DNA of 64,000 nucleotides from positions 62,001-126,000 of the forward strand of contig JAGFNK010000109.1 in assembly GCA_025769875.1 (NCBI GenBank). Direction: 5' to 3'. This DNA is from Russula earlei. Taxonomy: Eukaryota; Basidiomycota; Agaricomycetes; Russulales; Russulaceae. The notes beneath the pieces were generated by a model. The model was given only the letters and a program-made list of their open reading frames with translations, was not told the DNA's origin and made no database searches. The position numbers were made by a program, and so were the translations under genes. How positions within the stretch are numbered: the stretch's first letter is position 1; every line of letters begins with the position of its first letter. Positions 12,501 to 23,720 of this stretch are shown here, piece by piece.

Positions 12501-13260
12501 CCACGTCTGCTCTGGAGGGACAGGACTGGAGGTGGAAAGCAGAGAAGAGTGACAGAAAGGAAGATGAGCCAATTGCGCGAAGGAAGTCGGGGTTTGGAAG
12601 AAGGGTGTTGGAAGGAGAGGGAGAGCGGATGAGAGAGAGGGCGTGAAAACACGCACCCGCAGAAACATTTGGGGCAGCGACGCCACCCGGTGCTCGGCAG
12701 GCCGTGTCACTGTGAGAATCGGTCAGAGGGAGCATCCAAATGGAAAGAGAGGAAAAAATGCACTGGATAATGGAAAGGAGAGGGGTGAGAGGGTGAGAGA
12801 GCGAGCGCGAGAACGAAAAGGAAAAAAAAAAATGCACGCACGAAAATGAGGCCCCGCGGGAGAGCTCCGGTCACTGGCAGCTTGAGTCTCAGTGAGCGAA
12901 TCAAGGCAGGGGACAGTGAGTGGAAGCGGCTTGAAGGGCCCTGCTTGTGGAAGAAGGGTGATGGGAAGGAGAGAGAGGATGAGAGAGCGCGCAACGGAAA
13001 AGAAAACAAAAAACGCACAGGCAAAAATCAGGGCTTGCAGGAAAAGGTGAGTCGCAAGGGAAAAGGGAACTTGTGTGGGACTGGAATGTTGTAGCTTGTA
13101 GGGGTCTTGAGAGCCTTGGGATTGGGAATGTGGGAAACAGGAGAGGGAAGGGAAAGACGATGAGGGGGAAGGACGCGAAACACGACACGCGTGAAAGAAA
13201 CGAACGCGTGAAAAAAAAAAAAAAAGGAATGCGTGAAAAGGGAACGCGCGCGTGCAAGTA
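9600..13260 (-). mobile_element. Repeat E, copy E1: intron-rich modular element of unknown type
   Basis: Read on the minus strand, this stretch alternates non-repetitive blocks of 60-120 bp with pyrimidine-rich blocks. Several pyrimidine blocks begin GTGCGT (complements near 10878, 11493, 12039, 12650, 12835 and 13013) and end in CAG or AAG, so they look like introns between short exons. Exon-like blocks include 12155-12046 (starting MSTNEECKRLF in one frame) and 11832-11770. Several exon-like blocks start with a similar CACAGTGACA-type segment, as though exons had been duplicated. The opposite strand of 29730-34660 carries related blocks. No known transposase domain was recognised. A Cys-containing segment (CCAKEECDAC) lies near 9830 on the minus strand. 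It could be a degenerate KDZ-type or other intron-rich transposon, but nothing proves this. Boundaries are approximate. Confidence 0.5.
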
Positions 13261-13377
13261 AAACGAAGAGGGAAAAAGCTTACAAATTGCTTACAAACTC
13301 TTTGTCATCAACACCTTCCAAATGCGGGCGGCTCGTCTCCAACGTCACTTTTATTATTTATCATGGCAGACCTCTGG

Positions 13378-14212
13378 TGTCAGGACTCACTGTTGAACTA
13401 TCCAGTTCAAGAGCTCGGGGTAAGCTTGAAGATGAGTCGATAGATGTCCAAGACGGCATGGGCAAGAAGTAGAGTCCAAAGCAGGTATAGTTACTGGTAG
13501 AGTCGAGCAGGTATGCAGGGAAGAGGCCAGAATGGTCACAAGGGGATGGTCCTTAAAGGAGTAAAATGGACAGTCTGAAGACTGTCCGTTACTTTATTGA
13601 GCGCTTATATACTACAAGAGAACTGTTAAATAGGGACAAGTCATAACCTTGTTATCAAGCACAATAGATGGATGAGTAAGAAGTCGGAGTACACTTACTG
13701 AGCATGCTCAGTCATGCTCAGTAAGCTGCTGAGTAAGAGGGCTTCTAATGATGAGTAAGAGCCCCTATTGTCCATGTGTTCACTGCTTTAGTACACGTGC
13801 AAAGCACCTGATTCATTTACTGTTAGTTAGTTTAGGGCCGGTCATTTGGAGACTTGAAGTTTGGTTCAAGGAATAGAGTTGTCTATAAGGCCCCTTATAT
13901 AGTCCTATTAGGGTCCTTAGAGTCAACCCTAATACTTCTATTGAGGTCCTTAGTATTGCTTTATAGTTCGTTCTATAGGGTCCTTAGGGAGCCTATAATA
14001 CTGTCCTTTATTGCTAAAAGGGTTGCCATTAAGTGGGGCTTGCTGTATGTCGATTGTGCTGAGAATTGCTCGTGCGACAATGTGCGTGCGATATTGTGGA
14101 CACCTCTACTCACCCCTTTTGTCTGTGTGAACAGGGTGACATGATAGGGACTGGGTTTCCTCTCATAAGGAAGGGTCCTTCAAGGGCCCTCTCCAGAGAA
14201 TGGTTCATGACA
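13378..14212 (-). mobile_element. Solo LTR, family A (copy A1)
   Basis: Begins TGTCAGGACTCACTG and ends GGTTCATGACA. It is flanked by a perfect 5-bp TSD, TCTGG (13373-13377 and 14213-14217). At 835 bp it is shorter than the 962-964 bp norm of the family, so it carries internal deletions. Strand is inferred from the TATATAA-like box, which reads on the minus strand here. A palindrome, CTTACTGAGCATG...CATGCTCAGTAAG, lies at 13694-13725. Confidence 0.92.
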
Positions 14213-14518
14213 TCTGGAGTCTTATGTGGTGGCCTTTCTAAACTTGATGATTCTCAGGCTATGGAAAATCCACCACTAGGATTTGCTAGGTGTGCTGGAG
14301 CAACCACTTTGACTTTCAATATACTGGTGCACAAACTCCTCCCCACTATGATCAAGCACTCCCCATCTTCGGAAACTATATCTTGACAATTTCTTGTGGA
14401 GCTTGGAAGATGCCAAATTTCTGCTGTGACCCAATATGAAGTCTTTAACAATTCAAGTCTTCAACAAAGGTGAAGCAGAACCAGTTTCAGATAAGGTGTA
14501 TTATGGTCACATGTTTCC
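14213..14518. other. Spacer between LTRs A1 and A2
   Basis: About 300 bp without a recognisable gene. A short minus-strand frame (14254-14451) has no identifiable motif. It is probably older repeat or host sequence that served as target for both LTRs. Confidence 0.4.
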
Positions 14519-14621
14519 TGTCAGGACTCACTGTTGAACAATCCAGTTCAAGAGTGAGATAGGAGCTTAGAGATAAGTCAACTAAGTTCTAGAACAAAGT
14601 TGGCAAAGATCATGGTCCAAA

Positions 14622-15828
14622 TGTTATGGTGTTGCAGCTGTTGGAGTGTTAGCTCAGGGTTCAGTGGGGCCAAGTCCTGGTGACTTGGTTCAAGGGTTCA
14701 ATGGGGCTGGCTCAAAGAGACCGGATCAAGGGTTTAGCATCTCAAGACTAAGTCAGACAATGACTCAGCCTGCAGACAGAGTCAATCTTCTGGTTTCATA
14801 GAAGAGGAGGACTGTTACGGCATCGCGGCCGTACAAGCGTTAGCTCAAGGTTCAGTGGGGCCAAGTCCCTGTGACTTGGTTCAAGGGTTCGGTGGGGGCT
14901 GGCTTCAAGGAGACTGGTTCAGAGGTTTAGCATCTCGAGACTAAGTCAAGGATGACCTAATCCGCAGACAGAGTTGATCTCCTGGTTTCACAGAAGAGGA
15001 GGACGATGAAGGAGAAGCAGAGGAGGAAGAGGAACACAAAGGTTCCTTGTGACAAACTCAGGTCAAGCAGAGTATAAGCCAGCACAACACAAGTTGTGAT
15101 TGAGAGACAGTACAGGGCAAAGGGATACGACAGGAAATGGGACAAAGCTAAGCTTGGGGCATTCCCCAGCTTCTACAGGTGCTTAAATACTGTATGTAGT
15201 GAGGCTGTACAGTACCATAAGCAGAACAATAGATAAAGATGAGCCAATAGCAAAAGTAACTTGACAATGGATGAAACACAATAAGTGAAACACAATAAGT
15301 GGCCATCAGCATCAAGGGATGAAACGATAACCAAGGGGACGGGGGGTGACAAGAGAATAATAAAAAAAAGGAATTATGGACAGACTGACAAGGGGGTAGA
15401 TTACAACAAGGACGATGAGAGAGAGGTGGAGGAGGAAAAGGAACACAAGGGTTCCTCTGAGGTGTGCTCAGGTCAAGCAGAGTGTAAGCCAGCACAAGCA
15501 AGTTGTGATTGAGAGTATACAGGGCAAGGGATGCAACAGGGAATGGGACAAAGCTAAGCTTGGGGCATTCCCCAGCTTTTTACAGGCACTTAAATACTGT
15601 ATCTAGCGAGGCTGTACAGTACCATATGTGGAACAATAGATAATAGTAAACCAATAGCAAAAGGGGCTCAAACAATAGATGAAACACAAGGGGTGAAACA
15701 ATAAGGGACCATCAACATCAAGGGATGAAATGGTATCCAAGGAGATGGGGGTGGGGGTAGAGAACAATAGTAAGGTAAAAACAATGATCAAAATTAGTGA
15801 TGAACTGAAAGAGGGGTAGATCACAACA
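14622..15828 (-). mobile_element. Solo LTR, family B (outer copy B1)
   Basis: Begins TGTTATGGTG and ends ATCACAACA, with TSD CCAAA (14617-14621 and 15829-15833). It was inserted in LTR A2 and is itself interrupted at 14813-15413 by a second B LTR. A TATTTAAG box on the minus strand (near 15585-15600) suggests transcription in that direction. Confidence 0.93.
14813..15408 (-). mobile_element. Solo LTR, family B (inner copy B2)
   Basis: Begins TGTTACGGCATCG and ends GATTACAACA, with TSD AGGAC (14808-14812 and 15409-15413). It is inserted inside the related LTR B1. Length 596 bp. Confidence 0.94.
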
Positions 15829-16063
15829 CCAAATGAGTAACAGGTACCAGAGGGGAACTGGCACCGGTTGTGAGAGGTGGTCATGGAAGGAGAGGGCCAG
15901 GGTGCACTAGATAAGGTGGTCCTAAAGGAGTACCTTTGGCAATGGAGTGCCACAAATCAAATGGATAGTCTGAACACTGTCTGCTACTTTATTGAGCGCT
16001 TATATACTACAAGAGAACTGCTAAATAGGGAACAAGTCATAACTTTGTTATCAAGCACCATTG

Positions 16064-16385
16064 TGTTGAAGCAGATGGGCACATGTTATGATAACAACAA
16101 TAAGATCCTTAAGATCTATCAAAAGATATCTCAGTATTGTGTAAGACAAGACTGTAATTCAGTAATACTTATCAAAAGATATCTACAATGCGTGATTAGA
16201 TGCAATAGATAAGATAGGAAACAGTAAGTACTCACTTCAGTATTGTGTAAGACAAGACTGAAGCGATCTAGCTAATTGAGTGCCTCTTGAATATGCAAAG
16301 CATCTCTAAGCAAAGTAGTCATAACTACCAACTTGTATCATAAAGGATCAGTTGTTAGTAGCTACTGATTGTCATCAATTAACTT
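16064..16385 (-). repeat. Copia P LTR, truncated (3' LTR on coding strand)
   Basis: Matches the first two thirds of 19286-19776. The match stops near 16385 (CTTATCATTATAA), where sequence typical of the middle of LTR family A begins. No terminal motif of either element lies at the join. Confidence 0.85.
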
Positions 16386-16944
16386 ATCATTATAAAACAA
16401 CACTATTCCACTAACTAGACTACAAGTCCTCAAATGACCGGCCCTAAACTAACTAACAGGAAATGAATCAGGTGTTTGCATGTGTACTAAAAGCAGTGAA
16501 CACGTGGACAGTGAAGGCTCTTACTCATCAAAAAGAGCCTTCTTACTCAGCAGCTTACTGAGCATGACTGAGCATGCTCAGTAAGCGTACTCTGACTCCT
16601 TACTCATCACTCCAAGGTGCTTGATAACAAGGTTATAACTTGTTCCCTATTAGCAGTTCTCTTGTAGTATATAAGCGCTCAATAAAGTAGCGGACAGTCC
16701 TCAGACTGTCCATTTGTTTACGGCACTCTCCATCCCTGGGATACTCCTTTAAGGACCATCCCCTTGTGACTATCCTGGCCTCTTCTCTGCGTGACTGCTC
16801 TACTCTCACAGTAACAGTGCCTCTCTGGTATTTGTTACTACTCTGGACTCTACTCCTTGCCCACGTGGTCTTGGACATCTATCGACTCGTCTTTGAGCTT
16901 ATCCCTCGCTCTTGAACTGGATAGTTCAACAGTGAGTCTTGACA
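16386..16944 (+). repeat. LTR family A fragment (copy A3)
   Basis: Ends with the family terminus GTGAGTCTTGACA at 16944 but lacks the first 400 bp or so of the family, including the TGTCATGAACC start. It contains the palindrome near 16553-16584 and the TATATAAGC...AATAAAG pair near 16668-16688. It is fused to a truncated copia LTR at its left end. Confidence 0.85.
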
Positions 16945-18476
16945 TCTGAGATATCTTGGACGTGGACACGAGCAAGACCCAGAATGTCTAAGTGAGAGTG
17001 GACGCAGGGGACTGATGGAGTGTCCCGACAGTGCTGAGTGAGTTTGGCATGATGTACAGGCTGTGTGTGGTGAGGTGGAATGAGGGGATCTGGCTGCGTG
17101 ATGTGGGGTAAGGTGAAGTGAGTGTGGTGTGTAGGGAGTCTAATAGGGTTTCCGGAGATGTGCAATCAACTGGTTTATGTGAATATGGCATTGAGTATCA
17201 CCGATCCTGTAAGGACCAAGAATTGTGCAGGTGGAGCAGTGTTAGTAACATGTCCCCTGAGTAGCAGTATGTATGCGCTTGTCACACGATGATAAGATTA
17301 TGACAGTCAGGTGTGTGCAGATATGCCCTACATCTGAAGACATGGAATTATGAAACCATGTGAAGTGTGCACCAACTGAGAAATGCATGATGGCAGCGTT
17401 AGTATTTAGTTCCAGGACCCGAGAGTGTCTTCAAGGGTCCAATTCCATCTTTCGGCACTCTATTCTCCTGTGGTAAATCTGGCATTGTTAATCTGTGTGA
17501 TTCCTCACTGATCTAAGACTGATCTGAGCACACGCTGCCTAATGCCTAGTGCCTCGAATTGATTTTGCATGCAGCAGATCAGCTAAGGTGCTGTAGATAA
17601 TTTGTAGCCGAGGATCCAATCACTAAGGGGCAGCCAAGAAAAGAAGTTGTGTTCGCTAGCCAAGCTTGCTAGCCAAGTGCATACCCCCCTGGACAAGATG
17701 ACTGATTGTGATCTGTAGCGCTAAGCGAGATCTGAGTACCAGAATTACTGTAATAGATTAATGCACGGTGGAAAAATATGTCCCATGCACTGATGCAAGA
17801 TGTGGAATAAAAAAGACACTTCTGTGCACGTGTAGAGCTGGAGTTATGAAATGAATATGATAAACAGTATATTGTGCTCCAGATTTGCACGATCTTCCAA
17901 TCTTTTGATGTGTAAATTTGAACATCCTCTTGAGTGTATGTGATGCATCCCTTGTTCCAAAGTAGCGTGCGCACTGAGTAGTTGCATGCATCAGCCTTTG
18001 GTACATGCATGATGTCTATGAGGGTTAATAGAATATCTCCAACTCCTTCTGGCCAGCAGGACAGCTGTAGATTCAGTCCTAATCTGTCTGATGACTATAT
18101 GACCTCCCAGTAATAGATCCAGAGGCCAGAGCTCAAAGAAATGAAGTTGGGAGTCCAAAACAGACTAATGTAATGGGTAGCTCCACAGTCGATCAAGATC
18201 TAGCTGCCACGTAAAGGGAAACCCGAATCTCATCTTCATCGGATGTCTGACACCTCGGTGATAGTGCAGTAGTGCCCACTATGTATGTGCTGATGTTCCT
18301 GTCAGTGCCTGTCCTTCTGTCTTTTGTCGCCTACTCCTCCTCTTCTGGTAGTCTGGACTGTGTGTCTAAATTAATATTAATTTCAATAAAAACACTTGAT
18401 TTTGAACGTATCATCATGTATCTTTACCGGAGTGACTATGTTAAGGGAGGCAGAGGTCCCGGCCTGATGACCATCT

Positions 18477-18788
18477 TCATTGAAGATCTATATCTGGATT
18501 GTGTGGGGAAAGGTCCATTGGAGCACTGGAGGCTAGAATTGTTGACGTGACAGCTGAGTAAGCATCAGGTAATGCCTTAATCAGTATGAAGTTGAATTGG
18601 AGATTAGATATGAGTATGTTGTTGTTTAGGAGAGTGATTCTTGCATTGTTTAATTGTTGCAATTGTGGGAACACCAGATGTATGTCATCTAGGAATGTGC
18701 CTGTGAGGGCTACGAATGAATATGAATGCTGACATTTGATCCAATGCCACCATATGCGCGTTTGAGTTCCTCCCACTTGAGCTTGCAA
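18477..18788 (-). pseudogene. Copia P gag fragment
   Basis: A 103-codon open frame whose middle (FILIKALPDAYSAVTSTIL) matches the conserved part of Ty1/copia gag (UBN2-like) proteins of basidiomycetes. It ends in SPHNPDIDLQ where family members continue. It lies in the expected place downstream of the LTR at 19286-19776. Flanking sequence is heavily mutated, and the zinc knuckle was not found. Confidence 0.7.
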
Positions 18789-19285
18789 GTAAACAATTTG
18801 ATGTCATTTTTTGTTACTGCCAATGTGACCTTTCTGAATGTATATTTCAAGAGCGTGTGTGTCTAAAGGAGATCTCCTCCAGCGTCCCAAGTGGTATTGT
18901 TGGAGAGACTATCATCTGTGATGTGCAACATGCGATAACTATTCATGATTGTGGGGTAATGGCCAGTAAGTGAGATGACCAAGCAAGTGATTGAGATTTC
19001 AGGAGGAACAATGATGTGAGGGTGCAGCGGGTAAAAGTTAGGTAAATGTAAATTGCCAATCCAGGCTAATGGAGCAGTTGTTGCCAGATTAATGAAGATA
19101 AATCAGTACCCCTGATGTGTGATAAACATGTGCATGCATCAATCCTTCAGCTCCAGGGACTGAGGGAGTAGGGTGTCGTCTGATTAACAGAGGCTCTTGA
19201 ATAAGGGAGATATATTGAGGGAGAATGATGAGCTTGTGTGTTGATCTTTGCCTTTGGAATTTAGACATCGTCAGGGCCCATAACC

Positions 19286-19776
19286 TGTTGAAGCAGATGG
19301 GTGCAGGTTATGATAACAATGATAAGATCCTTAAGATCTATCAAAAGATATTTCAGTATTGTGTAAGACAAGACTGTAATTCAGTAATACCTATCAAAAG
19401 ATATCTACAATGCATGATTAGATGCGATAGATAAGATAGGAAACAGTAAGTACTCACTTCAGTATTGTGTAAGACAAGACTGAAGTGATCTAGCTAATTG
19501 AGTGCCTCTTAAATATGCGAGAGCATCTCTAAGCAAAGTAATCATAACTACCAACTTGTATCATAAAGGATCAGTTGTTAGTAGCTACCAATTGTCATCA
19601 ATTAACTTATCATTGTAACATACACAGGCTGCAGCATCTGAGCTGAGCCGGTCTGGGCTGATCCGACATGTGAGCAACGTGTGTGAGCCAGGAGCGCCTG
19701 GTCCGTGGGAGCCAACACGTTAATGTGACTGGGCTGTGATTACATCAGACTGCCCAAAGCAGTGGTAATCTCAACA
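19286..19776 (-). repeat. Copia P LTR (5' LTR on coding strand)
   Basis: 491 bp bounded by TGTTGA and TCAACA. It is closely similar, over its first 320 bp in plus orientation, to 16064-16385. It is also related to the LTRs at 29073-29551 and 2545-2868. Confidence 0.85.
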
Positions 19777-20410
19777 CATTGATGGATGAATAATAGATTG
19801 GGGTATGCTTACTGAGCATGCTCAGTCATGCTCAGTAAGCTACTGAGTAAGAAGGCTTCTATTGATGAGTAAGAGCCTTTTAGTGTCCATGTGTTCACTG
19901 CTTAGTACACGTGCCTGGCACCTGATTCATTACTGTTAATTAGTTTCAGGCCAGTCATTTGAGGACTTGTAGTTTGGTTCGAGGAATGGAGTTGTCTATA
20001 AGGCCCCTTATATAGTTCTATTAGGGTCCTTAGAGTTGACCCTAATACTTCTATTAAGGTCCTTAGTATTGCCTTATAGTTTGTTCTAAGGTTATTAGAG
20101 TTGGTCTAATCACACGTTGTAGGGCCTTTAGTATCTTGTTAGTGCCTCTTGTAGAGCACTTTGGGTCATCCTATAGGGTCTTTAGGGAAGTTATAATACT
20201 GTCCTATAATGCATAAAGGGTTGCCACTAAGTGGGGCTTGCTGTATGTTGATTGTGCCGAGAATCACTTGCGTGACAATGTGTGTGTGGTATTGTGGACA
20301 CCTCTACTCACCCCTTTTGTCCATGTGAACAGGGTGGCATCATAGGGACTGGGTTTCCTCTACTAAGGAAGGGTCCTTCAAGGGCCCTCTCTGGAAAATG
20401 GTTCATGACA

Positions 20411-20651
20411 TTTCCTGTGCCCACTTCTTATGATTAACTAGAAATCTGAGTGTTATGAACAACTCCTTGCTCTCCTTAATGCATCACCACCATGACATCA
20501 TACAACATTTATCTCTATCCTTGCTGGAATGACCAAGGTGTTGTCATTACTGCAAGGCCTCATCCAGGCCACAAAGGTGCCCTCCAATAACCAGTTACCA
20601 ACTCCTGTGCAGAGGGATCCACCCTCAAAGCTGACATGATCAGGAGTGCAT
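20411..20651. other. Spacer between LTRs A2 and C1
   Basis: About 240 bp with no gene or repeat that I can support. Confidence 0.4.
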
Positions 20652-20707
20652 TGTTAAGGCTCCAAAGTGCCTTAAATAAGATCAATGGTCACATCTATAA
20701 ATGTGTT

Positions 20708-22505
20708 GTAAGGTGGATTCCTGCTGGCCATGGAGTCATGTGATTTGGGGGTATTGGTTGACTGCCAACTTGATCCCTGTGAACACAAACTCCTATGCCT
20801 CACACATCCCTCTGTCAAGCTTCTTCTCTCTGTGTTCCTCCTCACTATCCTTTTCAATCCACTCCTTCCACCACCACCAACCCTCTCACCTCTCAAGAAT
20901 GATGTTACCAGTCCCCCAAGCATTCTCAAAGTGTGGATGTCACCACACTCCTAGTCCTTTCATATCTCCAGCCCACTTCCTCATGCCCTTGTCAACCATG
21001 CCATCATTTCTTTCATCCTTTCATCATTTTCAAGTCTGCTGCCTCATGCCCTTGTTGACCACATCATTGCTTTCTTGGTTCTTTCATTGTTTCCCAGTCC
21101 ACCACCTTGCAAACTTGTCAACTGTCTTGCACTCCTGCTCTTGACTTTCTTTCATTGCATAACAATTCCACCTCTGCTGCCCAGCCCACCCTCGACTCCC
21201 TTTCATTGCATACCAATCACACCCACACCTGTTGTCGTGATCTACCCTCTTGCTGATTTGTCACTAACCACTTCTATTATTGTTCTCTTCTGTCACCCTC
21301 TTCCCCTTGGTTACCATTTCATCCCTTGATATTGATTGACAGCTGTCACCTTACTTTCTTATGTTTCATCTGCTGATTGATCCTCTTTTGCTATTGGCTT
21401 ACCATTTATCTATTGTTCTGCATATGGTACTGTATGGCCTTGCTAGATACAGTATTTAAGCACCTGTAGAAGCTGGGGAATGTCCCAAGCTTAGCTTTGT
21501 CCCATTTCCTGTTGCATCCCTTTCCCCTGTAAAACTGTCTCTCAATCACAACTTGTGTTGTGCTGGATTACACTCTGTTGACCTGGGCTTGTCACAAGGA
21601 ACCTTTGTGTTCCTCTTCCTCCTCTGCTTCTCTATCATCATCCTCCTCTTCTGTGAAACCAGAAGATCAACTCTGTCATTGTCTGACTCAATCTTGAGAT
21701 GCTAAACCCTTGATCCGGTCTCTTTGAGCTGGCCCCACTGAACCCTTGAACCAAGTCACAGGGACTTGGCCCCACAGAACTCTGAGCTAACGCTCCAATG
21801 ACCACGACACTGTAACACCTGTCAGCCAGCTCTCAACCCCCTTTCATTGTGTCACCCCACCACAACCAGTATGACACATTCTCCCACCTTTTGCCATCAT
21901 CACTGCAGTCAGATGCGAGGGCTCAGTGCCCCAATGATGCACAATTATTGCTGTCAGAACTATCATACGTTAACTCTCCACCTCTGTTTTGCTATGAATT
22001 CTCCAACTCCCTTTGTTTTCTTTGACTCATTTGCTACTGATTGGTTTTGTTTACCTAACATGTTTTGGATTCCTTACACCAGCCTCATTCTTGATTTTCC
22101 TACTCACTGTTCGCAGCTCTTGTACTCCCCACTCCCTGAATGTCCCCTCTCTCATAGTTCTCATATCATATAAAAGGACTGTAGTTGCATCTCAGAATAC
22201 CAGTCACTTCTATTCTGAAAATCTCTTCCATGTGCCCCTGAGTTTCTCAAGAAAAATTGACATCAATGTGTTTGACTTGCTCTTGTCTTTCCAACCCACC
22301 CTTATAATTTCCTTTCCTCTTCAACTGTCCTGCTCTCAACTTCTGTCTCTAATGCTCCCACCTGGATGTGTTATTGGCCTTGCACTGACCTTCAAACTGC
22401 GTCATGCCTGTGAGCTGGACAACACTCTTGCTCTTCCCTTCCGTCTTCTTTCTCCTAGTCTCGACTGCCTTACAATCTCACTTGCACATCACCTGATGTG
22501 CTTCA
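20708..22505. repeat. Unidentified insertion in LTR C1
   Basis: C- and T-rich sequence between GTGTT (to 20707) and GTGTC (22506-22510), a possible 5-bp duplication with one change. It starts TGTAAGG and ends TTCA, so it could be a large LTR (about 1.2 kb once the B LTR inside it is removed). Open frames on the plus strand (20701-21144 and 22013-22567) are low-complexity and match no family I know. Confidence 0.45.
21233..21817 (+). mobile_element. Solo LTR, family B (copy B3)
   Basis: Begins TGTCGTGATCTACCC and ends CACTGTAACA, with perfect TSD CCTGT (21228-21232 and 21818-21822). It is in the opposite orientation to B1, B2 and B4. It carries the B-family blocks CCCAAGCTTAGCTTTGTCCC and TATTTAAGCACC. 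585 bp. Confidence 0.92.
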
Positions 22506-23031
22506 GTGTCCTACCAATGCAGATATGCTTGAGTCAAGCAAGCAACACTTGTGGGAAGGAGTGTTAAGTCCTTCGATAGTATGACAACAAGATGAGAGGG
22601 GCTCTGCAAATGGGGCAGAAGTCAACTATTTGGGATTGGCAAACTAAGTCAAGCTTAAGGCTCAACTACTACAAACTAGGGGCTTTATATAGCCCTCAGA
22701 GATAAGGTTCTCACTACTGTAAGTTCTGGTTGGTGCTATAGTAGCAAGGACATCTCATAGAAGCAATAGTTGCTTCTGATATAAACAATCTCAGTGTTGG
22801 AAGCATTAGTTGCTTCCACAGTAACAATCTTGGTGTCATAAGTACCTTCCTAATGATGTATGTAGCAGTACAGGACATCTGGAACAGAAGCAATGTGATT
22901 GATTGCTTCTGTATTGCTTCAACCAAAGGATACTATCAATGTGTTCCAAACACAATATCAAGGAACATAAACAGTCAAGATCTGATGCATGCATGATGCA
23001 AACAATGCAGTCCATAGTTCAGGTGTTCTGG

Positions 23032-23720
23032 TGTCATGAACCATTTCCCAGAGAGGGCCTTTGAAGGACCCTTCCTTATGAGAGGAAACCCAGCCTCTAT
23101 GGTATCACCCTGTTCACATGGACAAAAGGGGTGAATAGAGGTGTCCACAATATTGTGCGTGCATTGTCGTGCGAGCGATTCTCGGCACAGTCGACATACA
23201 GCAAGCCCCACTTAATGGCAACCCATTTAGCAATAAAGGACAGTATTATAGCCTCCCTAAGGACCCTTTAGGACGACTAGAAGTGCCCTATAATATGCAC
23301 TAACACAATACTAAAGACCCTACAATGCGTTATTAGACTGACTCTAATAACTATAGAACGAACTATAAAACAATACTAAGGACCTTAATAGAAGTATTAG
23401 GGTCGACTCTAAAGACCCTAATAGAACTATATAAGGGGCCTTATAGGCAACCAAATTCCCTGAACCAAACTACAAGTCCTCAAACGACTGGCCCTAAACT
23501 AACTAACAGCAAAGGGATCAGGTGCTTCGCACATGTACTAGGACAGTAAACATGTGAACAATAAAGGCTCTTACTCATCAAGAGAAGCCTTCTTACTCAG
23601 CAGATTACTGAGCATGACTGAGCATGCTCAGTAAGCGCACTCCGACTTGTTACTCATCACTCTATTGTGCTTGATAACAAGGTTATGACTTGTTCCCTAT
23701 TTAGCAGTTCTCTTGTAGTA
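23032..23720 (+). repeat. LTR family A fragment (copy A4)
   Basis: Begins TGTCATGAACCATT, preceded by TCTGG. It runs normally to the GTAGTATA of the TATA region, where it is replaced by the first base of LTR A5. The remaining 270 bp or so of the family and the second TSD are missing. Confidence 0.88.

Larger units (their letters stand above)
16064..19776 (-). mobile_element. Ty1/copia element, degraded (Copia P)
   Basis: Outer ends are TGTTGA and TCAACA, with TSD CATTG (16059-16063 and 19777-19781), inserted in LTR A2. The upstream LTR on the coding strand is 19286-19776 (491 bp). The downstream LTR survives only as about 16064-16385 and runs straight into a fragment of LTR family A (to 16944). 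Internal sequence 16945-19285 is only about 2.3 kb and full of stops, with a recognisable gag piece and possible pol remnants near 17669-18010. It cannot be autonomous. Confidence 0.88.
14519..20410 (-). mobile_element. LTR family A (copy A2), split by nested B LTRs and a copia element
   Basis: Starts TGTCAGGACTC at 14519 and ends GGTTCATGACA at 20410, with a perfect TSD, TTTCC (14514-14518 and 20411-20415). The LTR's own sequence is 14519-14621, 15834-16063 and 19782-20410. These sum to exactly 962 bp, the length of intact family members. The gaps are filled by a B LTR (TSD CCAAA) and a copia element (TSD CATTG). Confidence 0.95.
20652..23031 (-). mobile_element. LTR family C (copy C1), interrupted and truncated
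   Basis: The piece 20652-20707 begins TGTTAAGGCTCC. The piece 22506-23031 continues the same LTR, as judged against the intact copies at 24784-25403 and 38524-39143. It stops about 40 bp short of the family end, where LTR A4 begins. About 1.8 kb of foreign sequence separates the two pieces. Confidence 0.8.

Noticed and set aside
10454..12837. Several 100-170 codon frames on both strands in repeat E1
   Set aside because: They run through pyrimidine or purine tracts that look like introns, and the amino-acid content is low-complexity.
22013..22567. 184-codon plus-strand frame in the insertion within LTR C1
   Set aside because: C/T-rich sequence, no motif, and it runs into LTR C1 at its end.
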